A DNA stretch of 64,000 bases from an uncultured Oscillospiraceae bacterium (GTDB lineage Bacteria > Bacillota > Clostridia > Oscillospirales > Ruminococcaceae): NCBI GenBank assembly GCA_934465295.1, contig CAKSKU010000001.1, positions 269,729-333,728 on the forward strand, read 5' to 3'. The position numbers were made by a program, and so were the translations under genes. The notes under the pieces were generated by a model. It was not told the origin of the DNA, did no database searches, and saw only the letters and a program-made list of their open reading frames with translations. Positions 33,876 to 42,092 of the stretch are shown here, piece by piece (position 1 is the first letter of the stretch; each line of letters opens with the position of its first letter).

Positions 33876-36210
33876 ATATGAGCCGTCCGTTCATAACGGC
33901 TTGTGGAATATACGGAACTGCACGAAGCTGACCGTGATAATTTTCATTCTGCATCTTATCGCTGCACCGTCCGTTCTGATATCGGCGTTATACAATATCA
34001 CAAATCATATTTCCGACACGCCGAGCGACAGCTCTTTGGTAATTGCGATGTGCGCAACGGGTGTTGCGGGCGCACTCGGAATTCTCATCGCATTTATGAA
34101 TTTCGGCAGTCTTTATAACAAGAACAAAGCCGATATGTACCTCTCCGCACCGCTTTCGATGAAACAGAGATTTTTCTCCGACTATATCTCGGGGCTGGCT
34201 TCGTACATTATCCCGTTCATCGCAGCGCAGATACCGACGCTCATTCTCTTTGCGGTCGGACACTTCGGCTTTGACGGAAAGGAGATCATGCTCTACTATT
34301 CGGGAAATGACGGACCGGTCGAGTATACAACTACCTGCGATCTGTTCGGCTTGATCTTCCCGATGTACTGTCGGATAGCTGTCGGCGGAATACTTGCAAT
34401 GATAATGCTTTTCACGCTGACAGTCCTTATACTGACCTGCTGCGGAGCGCTCTTTGACGGCATTGTTCATACCGTGCTTATAAATGCATTTGCAGGTCTG
34501 TCGATCGCACTTTCCTGCCATACTATTTATAATGCATATTTTGCGATAGATCTGAACAGATTCTTTTATCCGCTGATCTCGTGGACGTCGCCTGCGGGAG
34601 CTGTTGTGATGCTGTTTATGGGACTCGGCACCGACGCTGAAACAAAGCTTTTTGATTATGTCTGTATCCCACTCTGGGAATGGGCGCTTGGCGTTATCGT
34701 GAATATTGCCGTGAATTTTGCGCTGGCTTATCATTTCTACCGCAAGCGCAGAGCCGAGCAGATCACAAAGCCTGTCGTTTTCCGCCCGATATACAGCCTG
34801 ATGGCAGTGCTTATGCTTATAACTGTTTTTGCGGTGGCTTTCAACGATGCGTTCGTGAACGGCTTCAGCAATCGCAGCTACGTTCTCACGGTCTTTTTCG
34901 TATCTTTCCTTATATATATGCTCTTTGAGATAATTTCCAACAGAGGAATGAAAAAGCTGTGGAAAGGCGCACTGCGGTATGTCATAACGTCTGTGGCGTA
35001 TATCGGCTGTATGATGCTTATGATCTCGACAAGATTTTTCGGCGCAGAATATTATGTTCCGTCCGCCGATAATGTGGAGAAGATATATCTTGCTTACGGC
35101 GGAGCTTACAATGATAATATCATCACGAACTTCACATATTACAGCGGCGACGGCTCGGACGGTCGTGTTTTTACCATTGAGGACAGGGACAACATTGATA
35201 ATATCCTTGCCGCACAGCGCATATCCTCCTCGATCAGAAAAAATGCAGTGGAAAACGGCGGTTCGACAGGCTGGTACGACTGGCTCAGTGAAAGCGATGT
35301 GCCGTATGATGTCGATGATTTCTCGGTATGCTGCGTACTCAAAGACGGCAGAAGAGTTTCCAGGATCTACTCAGTTATAAATGCGGAAGCGGCAAAGCAC
35401 CTTATGGCTGTCGATGTTTCACCCGAATACAAAGTGCAGGCGGCACAGAACCTTAAAAACAGATTTATGCCATACAACGAACTCTATGAAGAACGTGTTA
35501 AAAACGAAAAGACTTGGGGATCACTCGGCGGCGTTGAGAATGTTTCTATCGATATGTATCTGTTCACGCCCTACAACCTTTCTACGGGATATGTTGAGCC
35601 GGGTACAAAGAAAATAAAAATGAGCGAAAGCCTTTACAATGATCTTCGTGACGCTGTTGCCGCAGACAGAGCGAACCTCACGGCTGACCAGTATTACAGA
35701 CCCTGCTCCGACAGGAAATATTCCATTACCATAGGCGGAATTATATTCGGGCTTGAGGTCGATGGAAGCTGGACTGAGACGATGAGGGTCCTCGCCGCTT
35801 ACAACTGCTTTGAAAGTCTTAACGATGAGATGGACGAAATACTTGACGAGAGCAATATAAACATGGAGCGCAGGATAAAGATCAGCAGAAACACCTTCAC
35901 TTCGGAATGCGGATATTCGGACGTTTTATACAGCGAAAAGCAGGGCGTTTCGACCAAAGAGTACTGGTCAGGCGTAAACAGCGGTGACAGCAGCAGATAT
36001 GTTATACATTACTCTGAAGACCTGCGCAAGCTTTTTGAAGTCATGCAGTTCAGATATGTCACCGATGAAATGATATACAGCATCAGCATCAACGATAATT
36101 CGTACCCCATCCCACCCGAGTATTCGGACGTAGCCGAGAGGGTATTCGCATCCGCCGAAAACCCGAACGACTACCCCGAAAAAACGGAGTTTTTGATAGT
36201 TAACAGTTAA
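33838..36210 (+). CDS. ABC transporter permease with large C-terminal soluble domain
   Basis: A 790-residue membrane protein. The first 350 residues or so hold about eight to ten hydrophobic segments. After one more near residue 385-400 comes a polar region of about 390 residues, probably extracytoplasmic. ATG 33838 with GGAGG (33824-33828) is preferred; it overlaps the ATPase gene by 38 bases. The substrate is unknown. Its last codons and stop (LIVNS) are formed by a GTTAACAGTTAACAG array. Confidence 0.82.
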   Translation: MTGKASTAQTSAEYEPSVHNGLWNIRNCTKLTVIIFILHLIAAPSVLISALYNITNHISDTPSDSSLVIAMCATGVAGALGILIAFMNFGSLYNKNKADMYLSAPLSMKQRFFSDYISGLASYIIPFIAAQIPTLILFAVGHFGFDGKEIMLYYSGNDGPVEYTTTCDLFGLIFPMYCRIAVGGILAMIMLFTLTVLILTCCGALFDGIVHTVLINAFAGLSIALSCHTIYNAYFAIDLNRFFYPLISWTSPAGAVVMLFMGLGTDAETKLFDYVCIPLWEWALGVIVNIAVNFALAYHFYRKRRAEQITKPVVFRPIYSLMAVLMLITVFAVAFNDAFVNGFSNRSYVLTVFFVSFLIYMLFEIISNRGMKKLWKGALRYVITSVAYIGCMMLMISTRFFGAEYYVPSADNVEKIYLAYGGAYNDNIITNFTYYSGDGSDGRVFTIEDRDNIDNILAAQRISSSIRKNAVENGGSTGWYDWLSESDVPYDVDDFSVCCVLKDGRRVSRIYSVINAEAAKHLMAVDVSPEYKVQAAQNLKNRFMPYNELYEERVKNEKTWGSLGGVENVSIDMYLFTPYNLSTGYVEPGTKKIKMSESLYNDLRDAVAADRANLTADQYYRPCSDRKYSITIGGIIFGLEVDGSWTETMRVLAAYNCFESLNDEMDEILDESNINMERRIKISRNTFTSECGYSDVLYSEKQGVSTKEYWSGVNSGDSSRYVIHYSEDLRKLFEVMQFRYVTDEMIYSISINDNSYPIPPEYSDVAERVFASAENPNDYPEKTEFLIVNS

Positions 36211-36237
36211 CAGTTTAGAATTGATAATTGACAATTT
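36194..36237. repeat. GTTAACAGTTAACAG / AATTGATAATTGACAATT array
   Basis: Overlaps the 3' end of the permease gene and continues for about 30 bases past its stop. Confidence 0.75.
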
Positions 36238-36251
36238 TGGGGCTGGAGGGT

Positions 36252-36338
36252 TTGACGTTTTAATATAGCAGTCACTATCAGAATATTATGGTTAAGAATG
36301 ACCGCCCGAGGTTGATTGCTTGGGCGGTCATTCTTTTA
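36252..36338 (+). ncRNA. Possible orphan antitoxin-like RNA locus
   Basis: TTGACG (36252-36257), then GTTAAGAATGACCGCCC leading into an 11-base perfect hairpin (36297-36307 with 36322-36332) and TTCTTTTA. The segment resembles the end of the candidate antisense RNA at 31268-31355. A good -10 is not evident and I find no small peptide gene opposite, so this may be a remnant. Confidence 0.25.
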
Positions 36339-36339
36339 T

Positions 36340-36408
36340 AATTGATAATTTTCCCGCATTTTGTTTCCGACAAAAATTATCAATTATCAACTGTCAATTA
36401 TCAATTAA
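36340..36408. repeat. AATTGATAATT / CAATTATCAACTGTC array
   Basis: Two short runs (36340-36350 and 36374-36408) of the AT-type unit. The second ends exactly where a truncated lipoprotein coding remnant begins. Confidence 0.7.
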
Positions 36409-36525
36409 CTGTGTTGCGGCACCGATGTTAGTGCGGATATTGCTGAAATTGTGAATACATACTGCAATGAAAACTAAGGTCGGAGACTGTGCTGATACGC
36501 TTTTTGCAGCAGTGCCGTTTTATTT
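36409..36525 (+). pseudogene. 3' remnant of a lipoprotein gene with its terminator
   Basis: Reads TDVSADIAEIVNTYCNEN and stop (36421-36477). The lipoprotein at 42093 ends TDVSADIAEIANTYCGEN, 16 of 18 identical. Its terminator is also kept: ACTGTGCTG...CAGTGCCGTTTT (36486-36515) matches the 42093 gene's. A stop at 36406-36408 inside the adjoining array shows that only the end of the gene survives. Confidence 0.75.
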
Positions 36526-36564
36526 TAGGGCGATAAGAAACGGACATACCGCACAAAAAAACCG

Positions 36565-36593
36565 TTGACTTTTTGCGAGAAAAATTGTATAAT
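36565..36593 (+). promoter_or_regulatory. Promoter of the DUF4317 gene
   Basis: TTGACT (36565-36570), 17-base spacer, TATAAT (36588-36593), about 45 bases before the ATG. Confidence 0.85.
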
Positions 36594-36638
36594 AAAGCTG
36601 ATAAAATTTACACTTATACAAGTAAAGGTGGTCAAAAA

Positions 36639-37781
36639 ATGAACAAAAAAGAGCTTGCCGAGATAAAGAAAAATTTCGGCGAACACAGCGGTTTTTTCAC
36701 GCTCAACCGTGTGCTTACCGCTTACATAGATACGCAGAAAAACGTTCGATGTCAGACGAACGAGCTTTACTCGCTCACCCCTGAGGAGATCGGTGCGGTG
36801 CTTATGGAGTCGCTTTCAAAGGTATTCAAGGGCAGTCTCGGAAAGGGTCTGCTTGAGTATCCCTTTCCCCGTGAGCAGTATGACGAGGGCGGTTCGCAGA
36901 GAATTTTATGGGAGGCTGTCAAGACCAAGCTTGCCGATGAGGCTGCCTGCGCTGCGCTTCTGGAAAAAATTATAAATAATCTTGCTTATGAGCCTGCATA
37001 TACTATCATCATCGGACACTGTTCATACAGCATAATGTCGAGGGACAAGAATGACGACGATCTCGGCACGGCTGCGGACGAATACAACTTCATCGTCTGT
37101 GCAGTCTGCCCTGCCGTTACGAATGATGACGGGCTTATGTTTGACGGCGACTCGAACTCCATTTCAAAGAAGCCGAACACCGAGCTTGTCATTGCAAGAG
37201 AGCCTACCGACGGCTTTTTCTACCCCGTTTTCAGCGACAGAGCACCTGATGTGAACAGCGTTATGTACTTCACGAAAACACCGAGGAAGCCAAATGTTTC
37301 GTTCGTCAATGACGTTCTCGGCTGTGAGTTCAGAATGAGCGCAAACGGCGAGAAAAAGACGTTCCAGCAGGTCATGCACGATGTCTGCGGCGATGAACTC
37401 AACTACACCGTCATCACGCAGGTGAATGAAAAGCTCCGTGAGTTCGTTCAGGAGGCGAAAAACGACACAGAGCTGCCCGTTGTTGACGGAAACAGGCTTT
37501 ACAACATCCTCTCCGACTCGGGCGTGAGCGATGAAAAGCTGGAGGGGATGAAAACCATTTTCGAGAACAAGGTAAGCGGCGGTGCTTTGACTGCGACGAA
37601 CCTCGTTGAGCCGAAAACGAAGCTTTCCACCCCCGAGATAACCGTCAGCATCAGCAAGGACGCTACCGACAAGGTAAGGACAGCCACGATGGACGGCAGA
37701 CGATGCCTTATCATCGACCTCGACGACCCTGCGATCGAGATAAACGGGCTTGCAACACGCATAAAGGGAAATTCAATATAA
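36639..37781 (+). CDS. DUF4317 family protein
   Basis: A 380-residue soluble protein of the clostridial DUF4317 family; function unknown. It begins MNKKELAEIKKNFGEHSGFF and has no signal peptide, membrane segment or obvious catalytic motif. The start is set by AAAGGTGG about 8 bases upstream. Thioredoxin follows 15 bases later, so the two are probably co-transcribed. Confidence 0.85.
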   Translation: MNKKELAEIKKNFGEHSGFFTLNRVLTAYIDTQKNVRCQTNELYSLTPEEIGAVLMESLSKVFKGSLGKGLLEYPFPREQYDEGGSQRILWEAVKTKLADEAACAALLEKIINNLAYEPAYTIIIGHCSYSIMSRDKNDDDLGTAADEYNFIVCAVCPAVTNDDGLMFDGDSNSISKKPNTELVIAREPTDGFFYPVFSDRAPDVNSVMYFTKTPRKPNVSFVNDVLGCEFRMSANGEKKTFQQVMHDVCGDELNYTVITQVNEKLREFVQEAKNDTELPVVDGNRLYNILSDSGVSDEKLEGMKTIFENKVSGGALTATNLVEPKTKLSTPEITVSISKDATDKVRTATMDGRRCLIIDLDDPAIEINGLATRIKGNSI

Positions 37782-37796
37782 AAAGGAATGATTGAT

Positions 37797-38105
37797 ATGG
37801 TAACAACAGTAACAACTGAAAATTTTGAGCAGGAGGTTCTTAAGTCGGACAAGCCTGTGCTTGTTGACTTCTGGGCATCATGGTGCGGACCGTGTATGAT
37901 GATGTCCCCTATCGTCGATGAGCTTGCCGAGGAGGAAACGGGCGTAAAGTTCTGCAAAGTGAACGTTGATGAAGAAATGCCGCTTGCAGCAAAATTCGGG
38001 ATTGAAAGTATTCCGTCACTGCTGTTTTTCGAGAACGGCAATTTCAAGGATAAGATCGTCGGTGCTGTTCCCAAGGCACAGCTTAAACAGTTTATCGGAA
38101 AGTAA
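37797..38105 (+). CDS. trxA: Thioredoxin
   Basis: A 102-residue disulfide reductase with the WCGPC active site in DFWASWCGPCMMMSP and the cis-Pro segment ESIPSLLFF. An in-frame ATG at 37788 is too close to AAAAGGA; ATG 37797 gives proper spacing. Reduced by thioredoxin reductase (candidate at 13545). A pair of facing 400-base repeats begins 10 bases after the stop. Confidence 0.96.
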   Translation: MVTTVTTENFEQEVLKSDKPVLVDFWASWCGPCMMMSPIVDELAEEETGVKFCKVNVDEEMPLAAKFGIESIPSLLFFENGNFKDKIVGAVPKAQLKQFIGK

Positions 38106-38115
38106 GCTTGGAGAA

Positions 38116-38490
38116 AATTCGGAATGCGGAATTCGGAATTCGGAATTAATTGCATCGCTCAACTTTGTTTGGGTGTTGCGAAGCCAACTAAAGTTTAGGT
38201 CAAGCCTTTTCAAAGGCTTGCAGGGGTCAAGGGGGCAGAGCCACCTTGTCGCTCTCCGCAGAGAGCGAAATTCCCTAAACTACGGCTAAAGGCTTTGTTG
38301 CAATAACGAAATCAGTAACAAATCAAAAGGCGCAATTCACAAAAATAATGGGGAACGAAATATGTTAAACATAGTTTCATAAAGCCATAACAGTGAATTG
38401 CGCCAATTCTTTTTTCTTCTAACAAACTATCCTCGGCATGAAATGCGCAGAGCGAAGCGATAAGCATTTCATGCCGACATCGTTTGAACG
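38116..38490 (+). repeat. 400-base modular repeat, copy C (forward)
   Basis: AATTCGG array (38116-38149), GCGAAGCCAACTAAAGTTT, hairpins CAAGCCTTT/AAAGGCTTG and TCGCTCTC-CGCA-GAGAGCGA, core arms GGCGCAATTCACA (38329-38341) and GTGAATTGCGCC (38393-38404), then a hairpin GGCATGAAATGC/GCATTTCATGCC (38435-38475) that replaces the TTGAAGC type of copies A, B and D. Inner stem ACGAAAT/AGTTTCAT. Confidence 0.9.
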
Positions 38491-38548
38491 GCGGTGGGAT
38501 ATGAACAGAAGGTCGGATTTTTGCGGTTTCACGTTCATATTGCATCGC

Positions 38549-38938
38549 TGTTCATACTGCGGTTTTATCATTCATACTGCGTTGAAGCTTCAAATCCACT
38601 CACTTCGTTCGTGAATTTTTGCTTCAAGGATAGATTTTTGAGGAAAACAGAATGGCGCAATTCACATTTTATGGTTCACAGAACTGATTTTTCATTTTCT
38701 GTTTTACCTTTTTTGTGTGAATTGCGCCTTTTTTAGCTGTTAGTAATTTCGCTATTGCAACAATGCATTAGCTGTTAGTTTAGGGAGTTTCGCTTCTGCG
38801 GAAGCGACCAAGGGCTTTGCCCTCTGGACACCCACCACCTTTGAAAAGGTGGACGAAACTTTTGCTTGGCTTCGCATCACTGAACAAATGTCAGCTATGC
38901 AGATAATTCCGAATTCCGCATTCCGAATTCCGAATTAA
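38549..38938 (-). repeat. 400-base modular repeat, copy D (reverse)
   Basis: Tail to tail with copy C. TTCATACTG, TTGAAGC...GCTTCAA hairpin (38582-38627), core arms 38654-38666 and 38716-38728, inner stem CAGAA/TTCTG, short hairpin TCGCTTC-TGCG-GAAGCGA, AAGGGC-TTT-GCCCTC, CCACCTTT/AAAGGTGG, then an AATTCCG array (38904-38938) overlapping the ABC ATPase stop. Confidence 0.9.
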
Positions 38939-39729
38939 CCCAGTATCATGCTGTCGTTGATAGTCGAAGCGCCGCCGTCTTCTTCAAACTTTTTGAGGAG
39001 GTCATCTACGGTGAGCTTTTTCTTTTCCTCGCCGCTTGCCTCAAATATAATTCTGCCGTTATTCATCATAACGATCTTATTTCCGTGGATTATTGCATCG
39101 TGCATATTATGGGTTACCATAAGTGTAGTGAGCTTATTCTCCGAGATGATCTTATCCGAAAGTTCAAGGACCTTTGCGGCTGTTTTCGGGTCAAGTGCGG
39201 CTGTATGCTCATCGAGGAGAAGAACCTGCGGCTTTTTGAGCGTTGCCATAAGCAATGTGAGTGCCTGACGCTGACCGCCTGAGAGGAGTCCGACCTTTGA
39301 GGTCATTCTGTCCTCGAGTCCGAGGTCGAGCATTTTGAGAAGCTCGTGATATTCTTCACGTTCCTGCTTTGTTATGCCCCATCTGAGCGAGCGGCTCTGT
39401 CCTCTTCTTGCGGCGAGGGCGAGGTTTTCCTGGATTTCCATTGTTGCTGTTGTACCCGTCATAGGGTCCTGGAAGACACGTCCGAGGTACTTTGCTCTTT
39501 TATGCTCACAGAGTCCTGTTACGTCAATTCCGCCGATCTTTATTGATCCCGAATCGACAGGCCAGACACCTGCTACGGCGTTGAGAGTTGTGGACTTACC
39601 CGAGCCGTTGCCGCCGATGACTGTGCAGAAGTCGCCTTCCTCGAGTTTGAGCGTAACGCCGTTGAGTGCTTTCTTTTCGTTTATAGTTCCTGCGTTGAAT
39701 GTCTTTTTAATGCAGTTTATCTCAAGCAT
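38935..39729 (-). CDS. ABC transporter ATP-binding protein (TrpZ-like)
   Basis: A 264-residue ATPase: Walker A GGNGSGKST, signature LSGGQRQALTL, Walker B LLLDEHTAALD, H-loop VTHNM. It pairs with the branched-chain-type permease and the ABC_sub_bind lipoprotein upstream, a layout known for aromatic amino acid (TrpXYZ-type) and related uptake systems. ATG 39729 is preferred over an earlier in-frame codon; it overlaps the permease stop by 8 bases. The stop touches an AATTCCG array. Confidence 0.9.
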   Translation of the reverse strand: MLEINCIKKTFNAGTINEKKALNGVTLKLEEGDFCTVIGGNGSGKSTTLNAVAGVWPVDSGSIKIGGIDVTGLCEHKRAKYLGRVFQDPMTGTTATMEIQENLALAARRGQSRSLRWGITKQEREEYHELLKMLDLGLEDRMTSKVGLLSGGQRQALTLLMATLKKPQVLLLDEHTAALDPKTAAKVLELSDKIISENKLTTLMVTHNMHDAIIHGNKIVMMNNGRIIFEASGEEKKKLTVDDLLKKFEEDGGASTINDSMILG

Positions 39730-40672
39730 TTTCCGAACCGCCTTTCTCATTTACGCTTCCTGCGGAATTTTTAGCAGCCGCACGGAATGAATTCTTTGAC
39801 GCTTTTTTGATATACGGAACGGCGAGGAATACTGCAACGACGATCGCCGAGAAAAGCTTTGTGTTCTGTGTGGAAAGTCCGAGCCAGAGTACGATCTGGA
39901 TAACGATGAAGTAGATGATAGCACCGACTGCTGTGAAGGCAAGTCTGCCGCTGAAATTGAGGTGCTTGCCGAGGATAAGCTCGCCGAAAACTTCACCGAT
40001 GATAACGGCTGCAAGTCCGATAACGATAGCACCTCTGCCCATATTGACGTCGGCGTTGCCCTGATACTGTGCAAGGAGTCCGCCTGCAAGTCCGACAAGA
40101 CCGTTAGAGAGGATAAGTGCGATAACTGTGGATTTTTTCGTGTTGATGCCCTGCGCACGAGCCATATTTGAATTACAGCCCGTTGCACGGATAGTAAAGC
40201 CGTACTCCGTTCCGAAGAACCAGTAGAGTATCGCAATAAGGAGTGCAACAGCGACAATGCCTTTGAGAATTGTCATCGGGATAAAGCGGAGCGACATAAA
40301 GAGTGGGTACTTGTCAACATTTATAGCTGTGTTCGCCTGACCCATGATATCGAGGTTGATAGAGTAAAGCGCAAGCTGTGTAAGGATACCTGCGAGGATA
40401 CCGGGGATTCCGAGCAGTGTATTGAGCAGTCCCGTTACAAGTCCCGCAAGGCAGCCTGCGAGAAATGCGCAGACGATCGCAAGCGGTACGGGACAGCCGT
40501 TTACAATAAGCACGACTGCTACTGCGCCGCCCGTTCCGAGGCTTCCGTCAACGGTAAGATCGGCGAAATCGAGGATCTTGTAGGTTATGTAAACGCCTAT
40601 TGCAAGGATACCCCAGATGAGTCCCTGTGCGACCGAACCCGGAAGTGCGTTTACGAGCGTCATAATGTTCAT
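39722..40672 (-). CDS. ABC transporter permease, branched-chain amino acid type (TrpY-like)
   Basis: A 316-residue integral membrane protein with about eight hydrophobic segments, of the BPD_transp_2 class (NGLVGLAGGLLAQYQGNADVNMGRGAIVIGLAAVIIG region cut short here: GLVGLAGGLLAQYQG). ATG 40672 has GAAAGGA 9 bases upstream; a TTG at 40690 lies in that site and is rejected. It lies between the binding protein and the ATPase. Confidence 0.9.
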   Translation of the reverse strand: MNIMTLVNALPGSVAQGLIWGILAIGVYITYKILDFADLTVDGSLGTGGAVAVVLIVNGCPVPLAIVCAFLAGCLAGLVTGLLNTLLGIPGILAGILTQLALYSINLDIMGQANTAINVDKYPLFMSLRFIPMTILKGIVAVALLIAILYWFFGTEYGFTIRATGCNSNMARAQGINTKKSTVIALILSNGLVGLAGGLLAQYQGNADVNMGRGAIVIGLAAVIIGEVFGELILGKHLNFSGRLAFTAVGAIIYFIVIQIVLWLGLSTQNTKLFSAIVVAVFLAVPYIKKASKNSFRAAAKNSAGSVNEKGGSENA

Positions 40673-40830
40673 AGAGTAAATTCCTTTCAAAATTGTTGTA
40701 AAGCTTCTGCGAGATCTCTTCGCAGAAACCGTTAAGTTTTAATTAAACTTAATTTGGAAACGGAGCAAGCGTTCCGTTTCCGCATTAAGCTTAACTAAGC
40801 TGCTTAATCTAAGCTGCTTAACTAAACTGC

Positions 40831-41847
40831 TTATTCAGCAGAGATTGCAACATAATCCTCAGGGATAGTGATTCCGAGAGTGTCGCAGATCTCCTTGTTG
40901 TATTCCTTGACAACGTTTGGAGCGTAACGAATTTCCATTTCGCCGGGGTTCTTGCCTTCGGTGAGAATTTCGTAAGCCATTTCACCTGTTGCTGTACCGA
41001 GGTCATAGTAGCTGATGGAGAGAGTTGCAACGCCGCAGCCCTTGCAGATGCCTTCTTCGCCTGCGATTACGGGAATACCTGCAGGAACGCAGATGTTCTT
41101 GATGATCTCGGTGTTGGAAGCCATTGTGTTATCGGTAGGAACGTAGAGAACGTCACATTCGCCGATAGCTGTGTTTGTGATGGACTGGATCTCGTTGCTG
41201 TCGGCAGCGGAATATTCCTTGTAAGCGATGCCGTCGGCTGTGAGAGCTTCGCCGAACTTCTGAGCCTGGAACTTGGAGTTAGCCTCGGAAGAGCAGTAGA
41301 GGATACCTACCTGCTTAACATCGGGGAAGAGTTCCTTAAGCATCTTTTCCTGCTCGTCGATAGGAGCAAGGTCGGCTGTACCCGAGATATTTGTGCCTGT
41401 TGTGCCTGTCCAGTCGGAGATGTCGAGTGCTGTGCCGTAGTCTGTTACGGAAGTGCCGAGAACAGGGATGGAGTTTGTTGCAGCAGCGGCAGCCTGGAGT
41501 GCAGGTGTAGCGTTTGCAAGGATAAGGTCATAGCCGTTGGAAACGAAGCCCTGACAAATTGTGGAGCAGTTTGTGCTTTCGCCCTGAGCGTTCTGCTCAT
41601 AGAAAACAACATTGCCTTCGCCGAGAAGTTCGGTGAGCTTGTCCTTGAAGCCCTGAGTAGCAGCGTCAAGAGCAACGTGTTCAACGAGCTGGCAGATACC
41701 AACGTTGTAAACCTTGCTTCCGTCAGCAGCGGTATTGTCGGCAGCAGAGCCGCCGTTGTCGGTTGTTGTGTTTCCGCATCCTGCGAAAGCCATTGCAGCG
41801 GTAACGCAAGCGAGTGCGCAAGCTGCGATCTTCTTGATAGATTTCAT
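40831..41847 (-). CDS. ABC transporter substrate-binding lipoprotein (ABC_sub_bind, TrpX-like)
   Basis: A 338-residue lipoprotein with lipobox FAGC (Cys24), then a two-lobed periplasmic-binding fold of the PF04392 family (YNVGICQLVEHVALD, NATPALQAAAAATNSIPVLG, DVLYVPTDNTMASN). Relatives bind tryptophan, tyrosine or other small ligands, so the solute is unassigned. AAAGGGG sits 8 bases before ATG 41847. First gene of the operon; its leader is strongly structured. Confidence 0.92.
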   Translation of the reverse strand: MKSIKKIAACALACVTAAMAFAGCGNTTTDNGGSAADNTAADGSKVYNVGICQLVEHVALDAATQGFKDKLTELLGEGNVVFYEQNAQGESTNCSTICQGFVSNGYDLILANATPALQAAAAATNSIPVLGTSVTDYGTALDISDWTGTTGTNISGTADLAPIDEQEKMLKELFPDVKQVGILYCSSEANSKFQAQKFGEALTADGIAYKEYSAADSNEIQSITNTAIGECDVLYVPTDNTMASNTEIIKNICVPAGIPVIAGEEGICKGCGVATLSISYYDLGTATGEMAYEILTEGKNPGEMEIRYAPNVVKEYNKEICDTLGITIPEDYVAISAE

Positions 41848-41890
41848 AAACATTCCCCTTTTTATAAAAAAAGTATAAATATAAGTATAA

Positions 41891-41971
41891 GTCAATGTAC
41901 TGTAAAATCAAGGATTTTAGTTCTGTGCATCGTTAAATCCGACTGCGCTTTAAATCCTTAAAGTACATGAC
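41891..41971 (-). promoter_or_regulatory. Structured leader of the TrpXYZ-like operon
   Basis: Outer arms GTCATGTACT (41962-41971) and AGTACATTGAC (41891-41901) pair with one bulge, and AAGGATTT (41952-41959) can pair with AAATCCTT (41910-41917). The same AAATCC can instead form the local hairpin AAAATC-CTT-GATTTT (41904-41918). Mutually exclusive pairings suggest a riboswitch or protein-sensed switch; I cannot match it to a known class, and it is not a T-box by eye. Confidence 0.5.
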
Positions 41972-41978
41972 CTATATA

Positions 41979-42007
41979 ATTATATCACCTTAACCTTAAA
42001 ATGTCAA
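41979..42007 (-). promoter_or_regulatory. Promoter of the TrpXYZ-like operon
   Basis: On the minus strand perfect TTGACA (42002-42007), 17-base spacer, perfect TATAAT (41979-41984), about 130 bases before the binding protein. Confidence 0.9.
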
Positions 42008-42049
42008 CACTTATTTTTTTAACACATAGTTTAAAAATAATCTCATAAA

Positions 42050-42085
42050 AAGACGGCACTGCCGCCAAAAGCGCATCAGCACCGT
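42050..42085 (-). terminator. Terminator of the lipoprotein gene
   Basis: In the transcript ACGGTGCTG...CAGTGCCGT (with G-U pairs), then TCTTTTTAT, just after the stop at 42093. Confidence 0.75.
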
Positions 42086-42092
42086 TTTGATT

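Noticed and set aside
38116..38938. Insertion sequence between trxA and the ABC transporter
   Set aside because: About 820 bases with no transposase frame; it resolves into two facing copies of the 400-base repeat.
41891..41971. T-box riboswitch before the TrpXYZ-like operon
   Set aside because: No recognisable T-box sequence, specifier loop layout or terminator; the leader is too short.
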